40,067 bases of DNA from Bacillota bacterium (GTDB taxonomy: Bacteria > Actinomycetota > Aquicultoria > Aquicultorales > Aquicultoraceae): assembly GCA_023511485.1 (NCBI GenBank), contig JAIMBH010000022.1, forward strand, positions 1-40,067, written 5' to 3'. The notes under the pieces are model-generated. The model saw only the letters and a program-made list of their open reading frames with translations. It searched no databases and was not told the origin of the DNA. The translations under genes were made by a program, and so were the position numbers. Below are positions 1-9,000 of the stretch, piece by piece; position 1 is the stretch's first letter; the number at the start of each line of letters is the position of its first letter.

Positions 1-168
1 ACATTTAAAGGGTGCTGAGACCACATAGAAAAGGTAATGCCATGCCAGAATTAGGGTGCTGCATTGCGGAAGTCAGGAAATACGTGCCCAACAAGTTGAG
101 TGCATAATCCAACAAGGAAAAACTAATTTTCGGGTATATTAATCTGTGGAACAGGAGGTGATAAGGTT
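1..168. other. Left edge, no gene; leader of the DUF981 gene
   Basis: No open frame enters from the left edge; all three forward frames hit stops quickly. The short string AGGGTGCTG occurs twice (near 9 and 53). An AT-rich TATATT at about 135 could be a -10 element, but I see no -35 box at the right distance. The end holds the strong Shine-Dalgarno AGGAGGTGAT that serves the gene at 169. Confidence 0.5.
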
Positions 169-744
169 ATGTTTATCGACTACCTAACAATTATGTTGAT
201 TAACTTAGTGGCAGGATTGTTCCTGCTGGGATACTATGTTTACCGTGGCATCGACGATCCTGACCAGAGGCGCTGGGCTCCAGGTTTTTTGATAGTTGGA
301 ATTATAGGGATCGCAACAGGTTTGCATATGACTCTAACCTGGCCTCTACCCGGTGCAAATAATATTGCCTTTGGTGAGACAGAGCTCCTGTTTGGAGTTC
401 TATTTCTTGCGGCATCATTAGCTCTTGCATTTAATTGGAGCCTGTTTTCAATTTCAGTTTTTGCAATATTTGCCGGTTTTGTTGCTATAGAGGTTGGAGC
501 AAGGATCATACAAAAGGGCCTAACACAGGAGCCAATAGTGGCCGGCGTGGGCTTCATTCTTACGGGTTTGACCGGCTTACTTCTTGCGCCAGTTCTCTAC
601 TGGCTAAAAGCCAGGCCATATAGGTTGATATTCGCAATAATTGCGATAATTGCAGCAGCGATATGGGCGTTCATCGGTTACGGAGCATATTGGAGCCATT
701 TTGATTCTTTTGCTCAGTGGGCTCCGGCAACGTTGAGGAAATAA
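169..744 (+). CDS. DUF981-family integral membrane protein
   Basis: This 191-residue protein is almost entirely hydrophobic, with about six membrane segments: near residues 5-25, 38-55, 68-88, 90-108, 122-145 and 152-172. The first segment ends in GYYVYRG and the second contains the polar HMTLTWPLPG stretch, which together resemble the DUF981 family of small membrane proteins with no known function. A near-perfect Shine-Dalgarno, AGGAGGTGAT, sits seven bases before the ATG, so the start is secure and translation should be strong. The gene stands alone and converges on the ABC exporter operon. No catalytic or metal-binding motif is visible, and a transport or regulatory role would be a guess. 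Confidence 0.75.
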   Translation: MFIDYLTIMLINLVAGLFLLGYYVYRGIDDPDQRRWAPGFLIVGIIGIATGLHMTLTWPLPGANNIAFGETELLFGVLFLAASLALAFNWSLFSISVFAIFAGFVAIEVGARIIQKGLTQEPIVAGVGFILTGLTGLLLAPVLYWLKARPYRLIFAIIAIIAAAIWAFIGYGAYWSHFDSFAQWAPATLRK

Positions 745-780
745 TAGGAAATAATTATGCGTGATTAATAATGCTTTAAA

Positions 781-821
781 ATATACGGCTGCCGTCCTTA
801 ATAGGACGGTAGCCTGTATAT
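781..821. terminator. Hairpin between convergent genes
   Basis: The arms GGCTGCCGTCC and GGACGGTAGCC (one G-T wobble) extend through flanking ATATAC/GTATAT bases around a five-base loop. Reading leftward, the stem is followed by TTTAAAG, so it fits best as the terminator of the ABC exporter operon, but it lies where both convergent transcripts must stop. On the plus strand there is no T-tract. Confidence 0.5.
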
Positions 822-899
822 GTTAGCGGTAAGCTATCAGCATAAAAAATAAAACGTGGAACTTAAATCTCTGCCCGTTAGTAGTCCTCAAGGTTTGTG

Positions 900-1688
900 C
901 TACTTGATCAATCTTTTCTTCATAAGAGCTATAGGTACCAGGAAGAGAATGGCGGTTAATGCTATGACCCAGATTGAGCTAGCTAAAACGCTTATGTCCA
1001 GTCTGCCTAATGCGAGACTGCGGCAGACTACTACGACGTGATAAAGCGGTGTAAACCACGCAAGCGTTCCCGCCCAGGAGGGAAGGGCTTCGATTGGGAA
1101 GAATATCCCAGAGAAAAGAAATAGCGGTGTAATAAACAGCGTGAAGTAGTAGTTGAAGAGCGCTATATTTGAGACAAGTGCGGTAAAAGTCATGCCGATA
1201 ATCGCAAACAGCAAAGAGAACACGAAAAGCAACACAATTAGAAGAAGTGCGTCAGGTGACTTAACAAGACCAAACAGCGCAATGACGATAAGAAATATAA
1301 GGGCGTTGAGATATCCGCGAGTGGCACCCCAGAGCACCTCGCCGCCAACCACGTCCTCTATGCTTAGCGGTGTCGCTAAAACGGCGTCGTACGTTCTCTC
1401 GTACTTCATACGGACAAAGCTGTCATAAGTCGTCTCAAACGATGCTCCAAACATAACTGTTGAGGCCAAAAGACCGGGGGCTAAGAACTGAAGGTAGCTC
1501 ATCCCTTCAATCTCTCGCACAAAAAGACCTAATCCAATCCCGAGGCTGAGAAGGTATATAAAGGGTTCAAAAAAAGTTGGGGCAATTGAGAGCCAAAATA
1601 CTTTTCTAAATATAGTCCAGTTGCGCTGCCACATCCGCCAGACACCTACGGCTGATATCGAGCGGGCGACCTCAATCAATGACCTCAA
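900..1688 (-). CDS. ABC-2 type exporter permease (NodJ/DrrB-like)
   Basis: The 262-residue protein has six predicted membrane segments after a short N-terminal amphipathic stretch (VWRMWQRNWTIFRKVFW), as in ABC-2 permeases that pair with DrrA/NodI-type ATPases. Near the C-terminus the FTPLYHVVVVCRSLALG segment corresponds to the conserved P-L-x-H region of the NodJ family. The start is a TTG at 1688 that overlaps the stop of the upstream ATPase gene as TTGA, with a purine-rich GGAAGGGGG upstream, so the two genes should be translationally coupled. The substrate cannot be told from sequence; drugs, polyketides, lipids and glycans are all exported by relatives. Confidence 0.88.
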   Translation of the reverse strand: MRSLIEVARSISAVGVWRMWQRNWTIFRKVFWLSIAPTFFEPFIYLLSLGIGLGLFVREIEGMSYLQFLAPGLLASTVMFGASFETTYDSFVRMKYERTYDAVLATPLSIEDVVGGEVLWGATRGYLNALIFLIVIALFGLVKSPDALLLIVLLFVFSLLFAIIGMTFTALVSNIALFNYYFTLFITPLFLFSGIFFPIEALPSWAGTLAWFTPLYHVVVVCRSLALGRLDISVLASSIWVIALTAILFLVPIALMKKRLIK

Positions 1689-2632
1689 TCCCTCAGCCCC
1701 CTTCCAGTAAGCTTTAAGAAGACATCCTCAAGAGTCGCTCTTCTAACAAGCATGTATTCGATTTTAAGCTTCGCCGACTCAGCGGTTCGAAGAAGCTCAT
1801 CGGCCGACGGTGCGAAAAACACGAGGGTCTTGTCTTGGATCTCGTAGTTATTACTTTTTGGGATCAGTATATCGAGTGCTTTATCAGTCTGGTCCGGCAA
1901 GAATCTTATCTCTAAGGCTTCTCGACCCGCATACTTTTCGATAAGTTCGGGTGGTGAGCCCTCGGCAATAATCCTGCCCTCATCCATAATTACAAGGCGA
2001 TCGCATAGAGTGCTTGCTTCATCCATATAGTGCGTCGTGATAATGATCGTTACATTCCGCTCTCTGAGCCCGGTTAGTCTGTCCCAGATGAGATGTCTTG
2101 CCTGTGGGTCGAGCCCAGTGGTAGGCTCATCAAGGATTAGAAGCTCTGGGTCGTTAAGTAAAGCCCTTGCCACAAGAAGCCTTCTTTTCATGCCTCCGGA
2201 GAGCACGTCGACGAGTGAGTTGGCCCGCTCGGTTAGCTGCATGAAATCAAGTAACCCCATTGCTCTTTCCCGGGCGATCTTTCTCGGGATGCCGAAATAG
2301 TTAGCGTAGACCAAGAGGTTCTCAAGCACAGATAACTCTGTATCCAGGTTTGTCTCTTGCGGCACGACCCCGATGCGTGCCTTAATCTTGCGGATTTGGG
2401 TCTTTACGTCGAGTCCTAGCACCTCTAGGGACCCTTCAGATAGCGGGGACATCCCGTAGAGCATCTTTATTGTAGTAGTCTTGCCGGCACCATTTGGCCC
2501 GAGAAAACCAAACCTCTCGCCGCGCTTTATCTCAAAACTTATATGGTCTACTGCTGTTAGACTATTAAACCGCTTTGTAAGCCCTTTGGCGATTATCACA
2601 TCTTCGGTTTTTATCATATCCAAGGATACCAC
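1685..2632 (-). CDS. ABC exporter ATP-binding protein (DrrA/NodI-like)
   Basis: This 315-residue ATPase powers the permease encoded just downstream. The Walker A loop GPNGAGKTT lies near residue 45, the Q-loop near VVPQET, the ABC signature LSGGMKRRL near 145, and Walker B LLILDEPTTGLD with the switch His (TTHYMDE) follows. The roughly 75 residues after the nucleotide-binding domain match the C-terminal extension of the DrrA/CcmA exporter group. The longest frame starts at GTG 2632, but no good ribosome site precedes it. The ATG at 2617 (protein starting MIKTEDV) has GGTGG about a dozen bases upstream and is a fair alternative. The gene is divergent from the RHS gene at 3031. Confidence 0.92.
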   Translation of the reverse strand: MVSLDMIKTEDVIIAKGLTKRFNSLTAVDHISFEIKRGERFGFLGPNGAGKTTTIKMLYGMSPLSEGSLEVLGLDVKTQIRKIKARIGVVPQETNLDTELSVLENLLVYANYFGIPRKIARERAMGLLDFMQLTERANSLVDVLSGGMKRRLLVARALLNDPELLILDEPTTGLDPQARHLIWDRLTGLRERNVTIIITTHYMDEASTLCDRLVIMDEGRIIAEGSPPELIEKYAGREALEIRFLPDQTDKALDILIPKSNNYEIQDKTLVFFAPSADELLRTAESAKLKIEYMLVRRATLEDVFLKLTGRGLRD

Positions 2633-2710
2633 CGTTTTGTTTATACCCGATTATGGCTTACAAATGGAAGAAACGGGGGATTTGAGTTGCTCATATGTAA
2701 TATACGCTGG

Positions 2711-2733
2711 CTAGGAGCCCAATTATATCCTAG
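2711..2733 (-). promoter_or_regulatory. Candidate ABC operon -10 box within an inverted repeat
   Basis: On the minus strand a perfect TATAAT (2727-2722) lies between the arms CTAGGA (2711-2716) and TCCTAG (2728-2733), making a symmetric site over the putative -10 region. It would place the transcript start about 80 bases before the ATPase gene. The -35 region is only T-rich. The symmetric arms would suit a repressor operator, but this is inference. Confidence 0.35.
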
Positions 2734-2770
2734 GGAAAAAATCGGAAAAATATGCCCGAAATTACTAAAG

Positions 2771-2798
2771 TTTACCAGATTTTATCCGATAATATACT
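2771..2798 (+). promoter_or_regulatory. Candidate RHS gene promoter
   Basis: TTTACC (-35-like, four of six consensus bases) and TATACT (-10-like, five of six) are separated by 16 bases. If used, the transcript has a leader of about 225 bases before the GTG at 3031, and this leader contains the hairpin at 2969-3003. The region is AT-rich, so chance matches are likely. Confidence 0.3.
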
Positions 2799-2968
2799 AA
2801 AGATTCGTATTATAAAAAATATAACGCCGTTAAGATTACCACTACGTCGTAATATCCTTCTTAATCCAGTCATGCAGGCCTTAAATTGAATATTTGCAGG
2901 GATGGCCTGGCTATTCATCAGCTAAGAGCACGTTATTTTCTACGCTTTATATGCTAAAAGGTTAAAGC

Positions 2969-3014
2969 ACTCGTCTTTATAGGCTTCGCTATCAAGGGCG
3001 AGTTTTTGCGTTTT
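2969..3014 (+). promoter_or_regulatory. Terminator-like leader hairpin before the RHS gene
   Basis: The arms ACTCGTC (2969-2975) and GGCGAGT (2997-3003) pair over seven positions (one wobble). A second ATAG/CTAT stem closes inside on a GCTTCG loop. TTTTTGCGTTTT follows directly, and then the Shine-Dalgarno AAGGAG at 3015. A hairpin plus T-tract this close to the start of a very long gene suggests attenuation or another leader control. No ligand-binding domain is recognisable upstream. Confidence 0.4.
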
Positions 3015-3030
3015 AAGGAGTGGTTTTTAG

Positions 3031-6000
3031 GTGCTAAGACTCTCTAGAGCAAAGAGATTCAAATTCCTGGTCATTTTAGTGTTGCTTGTAACCTTCTTAA
3101 ATTTGGGGTTGCCACTTAACGCATTTGCTGCCCAAGCAGCATATGCCGAGCAGCAGAGAAGTATTGGCTCTGAGGAGAGCCCGGGCTTTTTTGCCACGGT
3201 TTTGGATGGCATAGCGAACTTTTTCTCAAGCGTGGGTAAAGCCATCAAGGGCCTAGGCAAGAGCATAACTAATTTTGTTACAAGCATTGGAAAGGATAAA
3301 AACGCTCCTGATATCCCTGAGAAAACGCTAAACAGTAAAACGACTAATCTAGGCAATGGCAAATACCGCACGGAAGTATACTCCGAGCCCATCCATTTTA
3401 AAAATAGCGATGGTGAGCTGCAGGATATAGACAACAGCCTAGTTGAGAGCAAAAAGGAAGGCTTTGCTTTTGAAAATAAAGCCAATAGTTTTAAGGTTTT
3501 CTTTGCTGAAAATACCATCAGCAACAACTTAGTGCGTGTTGTAAGCGGTAAGCACACAGTTGAGTGGAAGCTACTTGATGTAAATAACGTAAAAGGCGTT
3601 GAGAAGGGTAGTTCCATAACTTACAGCGGTGTATTTGCTGGTGTAGACATAAAATACACGGTTGAAAACACCAAAGTAAAAGAGGACATCGTTCTACATA
3701 ATGCAAACACGCCTACCTCATTTAGATTCGAACTTGGCCTTAAAAATCTCTACTATATCCAAGAAAAGGGCGGCTCCATCTCCTTTTATGATCAGGTCAC
3801 AAAAGAGAAGATTTGGTTAATTGAAAAACCCTTCATGTATGACGCCAATGGAGAAGAATCGCAGGATATTACGGTAAGCATTAAGGATTTTAAAGGCAAA
3901 TCCTATCTTACTCTTGCCGCTGATCGGGATTGGCTAAAGAGCAAGGATAGAAAATATCCAGTTATTTTAGACCCGACTATCCACCCGGGGGCAAGCGACG
4001 GTCGAGATACTTTTGTCTCATCAAGGTATCCAAATACTGATTATAAAGCAAGCTCATACCTTCGTGCGGGCTATATTAGCTCCTATGGTACCACGATTTC
4101 TTTTCTCTGGTTTAGTGCAATTGATGACTTAGCTCATGGAAACAATGTAACGGTAGAAAATGCCACGCTATCTCTTACTAATACTTATGGCACAGGTGGG
4201 CCAGTTGCCGCGCACAGAGTGTATGATTACTGGGCGAACCGGTACAACACGAGTTACACTGTAACTTGGAACCAGAGACCCGGCTACGACCCCAATGCCG
4301 CAGCTTATGAGTATTACGCTCCTTGGGATGGCGAATTCAAGTTTAATATTACAAATCTTGTACAGGGTTGGCTGCGCGGGAGTTATCCGAACTATGGTAT
4401 TGCTCTAGATTCTAGTGGTGGGTACCGACGGTACTACTCGTCAGATAGCGGCAGTTCAGGGCGCCCTAAATTAGAGATCGACTATTGGATTGATACAACA
4501 CCGCCTGATATATATCTTAATTATCCAGATAATGATATTGTAAGCGGCGCTTCAAACATTGAAGTTTATACCGAAGACGACAGCGGTGTCTCCTGGGTTA
4601 GCTGCTATGTTGGTGGCCGCTATGTTGGCGGCGGCGGCGGCTCAATTAGTGTTCCTTGGAACACAAAAGCATTTAGTGACGGCACCTATACCGTTTACAT
4701 CCAGGCATCCGATATTTACGGCCATGTTTCAAGCACACAGGGCACGGTTATCATTGATAACAATGCGCCACAGGTAAGTATAACCTCACCAGTTAGTGGG
4801 TCAACGCTAACTAATAGTGTACCTATTAACATAAGTGCCAGCGATGCAGGTGCTGGTGTCGCTTACATAGACCTCTACATCAACGACGAGCTTGTAGATA
4901 CCCTATACGGGGCACCTTACACCTATAACTGGCAGACAACAGAGTTTCCAGCCGGTCTTTATACGATAAAAGCAGAGGCATTTGATGGGGCAGGGCGCAA
5001 AGCGGTGTCAAGCTTGGTTGACATCAAGCTTGACCATGACGGCCCATCGATTCAGATTGTCTCGCCTGCTGCAGGTGAATACATCTGCGGAGTAGTTCCC
5101 GTTCAGTTTGAGGCATTTGATGATCTAGGGGTAGTTCAGGCAAAGCTCTATGTTGACGGCTTCCCGCAGGGTGCTAAAGACTATGCGCTCTTCTTTGATC
5201 CAGAATTCTTGCGGATCGACTCGTTTGATCTGGATACGACCAAACTCATCGAGGGCAAGCACAATCTATCGGTAGTCGTTAAAGACATATTCGGCCGTGA
5301 AAGCATTGCCGAGATTCAGATAACAGTTGATAACACCGACCCAACCGGTGACATCACATACCCTGGCAACGCTCAAGCCGTAAGGCAGATTGTGCCAATC
5401 GAGGTCTTAGCCGGTGACACCTTATCCGGCATCGACAAAGTCGAGTACTATGTTGACAACAACTTGAGTGAAACGCTCTACGACGCCCCGTACATCTACG
5501 AGTGGGATACAAAGTCGGTTGAGGATGGAAACCACACCTTGCTGACCAAGATTTACGACTTTGCTGGCAACGTAATAAGCAGACAAGTCACCGTAAGCGT
5601 GGACAACACTGCTCCAATCCCGGCTATCAACGCACCGGTAAGCGGTGCTGTTTTGCAAGGCTTAGCTCTAATATCTGGCTTTGCGGCTGACAACCTTGTT
5701 TTAGATAAAATCCGCTTGAAGGTTGAGAAATTAGGCGGCGGCTATGAGAAAGACTTTGCCGCCACAAGCGCGGGCAGTGGCAGCTGGATATGGGATACAT
5801 CGATGGTCCGTGACGGCGAGTATACTCTCATGCTTGATGCCTCAGATACCGCCGGCAACACTGCAGTCGCCAAAATAAACGTTATCGTAAAGAATATCCC
5901 CGATGAGCTAGGCGTCAAAGGCTTCTTAACATACCATAACCAGCAGATGACCTACTTTGATACCTGGGTGAACGCAAAGTCGGGCAACTTAACTCTAAAG

Positions 6001-9000
6001 AGGACCGACCTTGATATTGCCGGCAGGCTGCCGACCTCTGTGACCCGCACCTACAATAGCCAGGCCAAGGGGCTGGAGTCTCTGGGCTATGGCTGGCACT
6101 TAAATGTGGGTGCATACCTTAGCGAGTACGCTAGCGGCAATATCGAGATACTGGACGCATCAGGCACTAAGCTCTTATTTACAAAGAGAAGCGATGGCAC
6201 TTTTGCAGCACCCGCCGGCATATACGATACCTTAACCAAAAATAGCGACGGCATGACGACCACTTACACGCTTACCTACCAGAACAAGATCAAAGATATC
6301 TTCGACTACGATGGAAGCCTGATTAGAACAGAGGACCTAAATGGCAACTATATAGCCTATGACTACGATGAGAGAGGTAGGCTTGCGGCTATTGTCGATG
6401 ATGCGGGGCGCACCTACAGCTTTGCCTATCAGGCAGATGGCCTCATCGAGTCGATAACCGACCCCGCAGGGCAGAAGATAGTTTACGCTTATAACGATAG
6501 GCTTGATTTGGTACAGGTAACCGACCAGGCTGGAAATATCTCAACCTACACATATGACGACAACCATAATCTCATAAGCTTTACCGACGGCACTTTTGAT
6601 GCGAGCGGCAACCCAAACAAGTCAAGGTTTGAATACGCTGACGGCAAGGTGGTTTCGTTTATCGATCCACTGGGCAACAAGACGACATACAGTTACGATT
6701 CTGCAAACAGGCAGATGGTCGTAGCCGATGCCTTAGGCCACAAGACGACCTATACATATAACGAGGCCGGCAACCCGGTCTTCATAGTTGACCCCTTAGG
6801 TGCTAAGACATCCTTTGAGTTTGAGAACAACAACCTGATTGCTACCATCGATGCCAAGGGAGGCAAAGCCTCCTACGTCTACGATAGCGCGGGCAACATG
6901 GTTGAGACGGTAGACACCTTAGGAAGGATTACCCTTTACGCCTATGACATAAACAACAAACCGATAACAATAACGTATCCAGACAACACAACCACCCGGT
7001 ATGTCTACGATGAGGCGGGAAACCTTCTTCAGGAGACTGATGCACTCGGCAAGACCACTACTTACACCTATGACGAGTATGGCAACCGCACGAGCACGAC
7101 CGATGCCTTGGGTGCGACGACTATTTACACTTACGATGAGGCCGGCAATGTTACGAGCGCTACCGACTCAAAAGGGAGCACAACTACCTTTAGCTACGAT
7201 GTACTTGGCCAGCTGACAACCATAGAAGACCCGCTTGGCAACACCACATCTTACGATTATGATGCATTGGGCAACAGAACATCGGTAACCGATGCAAACG
7301 GTGCTACTACCACATACACCTATGATGCAAACGGCCAGGTTGTAAAAGAGATTGATGCCCTCGGGGCAACTACAACCTACACTTACGATGGCAACGGCAA
7401 TGTTGCGTCTTCTACCGATGATCAAGGAAATACCATTGCATTTGCCTATGATGCAGCCGGCAACAAGGTCTCTGAGACCGATCCATTGGGCAATACTACG
7501 GTCTACCAATATGACGCCGCTGGGAATGTGACAAAGACCACTGATCCAGAGGGCAGAACCACAGTGCTCTCCTACGATAGCTTGGGCCAGGTAGAATCAG
7601 TATCCACACCAGAGGGTGCAAAGACGGGCTACAACTATGATTCAGAAGGCAACCTAATAGCGCAGACTGACCCTAACGGTGGCACTACAAGTTATACTTA
7701 CGATAAAAACAACCAGGTAACGGAGACCAAGGATCCCCTCGGTTATCTGGCCAAGTTTGAATACGATGCAAACGGAAACATTACCAAGACGACCGACTTT
7801 AACGGGGCATCTTCAACCTCAGTCTACGATGCAGCCGGTAACGTGGTTGCGATTACCGATGCGACAGGTGCCAGCACAAGCTATGTTTATGATGCAACCG
7901 GAAATCTGGTAAGCATAACCGATCCCCGGGGAAACAAAACAGAGTACACCTATGATGCTCTTGGCAGAGTTACGGCTGAGACCGACCCATTAGGCAACAC
8001 CGAGCGCTATGAATTTGACGGTGTGGGCAACCTCATAGCGCAGACCGATGCCATGGGCAACAAATCATCCTATACCTATGATGCTAACGGCAACTTAACA
8101 AAAGAGACTGACCCATATGGTAACTCGACGAGCTTTGTCTATGACTCACTGGGCAACCTCACAGCCGAGGTTGACCCGGAGGGCAACAAGACAACCTACA
8201 CCTACGATGCAAACGGGCAGCTAACTAGCGAGACCGACGGCGAGGGCAATACAGATAAATATACCTACTCAGCAAGTGGGGATCTTACATCTGAGACAAA
8301 TTCGAGAGGTTTAACTACCAGTTATACTTACGACTCACAGGGCAACGTGTTAAGCGTAACCGACCCGCTGGGAAACACCGAGAAGTACACCTACGACGGC
8401 ATGGGCAACATGACGTCTGAGGTTGACGGCCTCGGCAACAAAACGACCTACGGGTATGACAAGGGCGGCAATCTTCTCTCTGAGATAGATCCTCTGGGGG
8501 CCATAACTAAATACACCTACGATGCCGCCGGTGAGGTGCTCTCCGAGACCGACGCCCTGGGCAATACCACAACGTACGAGTACGATGCCAATGGCAACAT
8601 CACAAAAGAGACCGACCAATTAGGTAATAGCACAACCTATGCTTACGACCCGATGGGCAATGTAACCAAAGAGGTTGACCCGCTTGGCCGCACGATAAGT
8701 CGCGAATACGATGCCGCTGGCAACATGGTTAGCGAGACCAATGCTCTAGGTGAGACCACCCGCTATAGCTATGACGGAAACGGCAACGTTAAGCAGGAAA
8801 TCGACCCACAGGGCAATATAATCACATATAGCTACGATGCAAACGATAACATCAAGAGCGAAACCGATGCCCTGGGTAACACCACAGCCTTTACCTACGA
8901 CGGCAACGGCAACATAATTAGCGCAACTGATCCAAGCGGCCTGGTGACCACTTACACCTACGATGCTAACGACAACTTAACCTCCGTTACAGACCCATCT

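Larger units (their letters stand above)
2633..3030. other. Divergent intergenic region, ABC operon / RHS gene
   Basis: About 400 bases without a gene. It holds candidate promoters for both directions, an inverted repeat around the leftward -10 box and, at its right end, a terminator-like hairpin just before the RHS ribosome binding site. The sequence is AT-rich throughout. I see no open frame with a credible start and no recognised riboswitch class. Confidence 0.6.

Noticed and set aside
2880-3010. Possible c-di-GMP or other riboswitch upstream of the RHS gene
   Set aside because: Only a terminator-like stem is visible; none of the conserved core strings of the riboswitch classes I know could be found.
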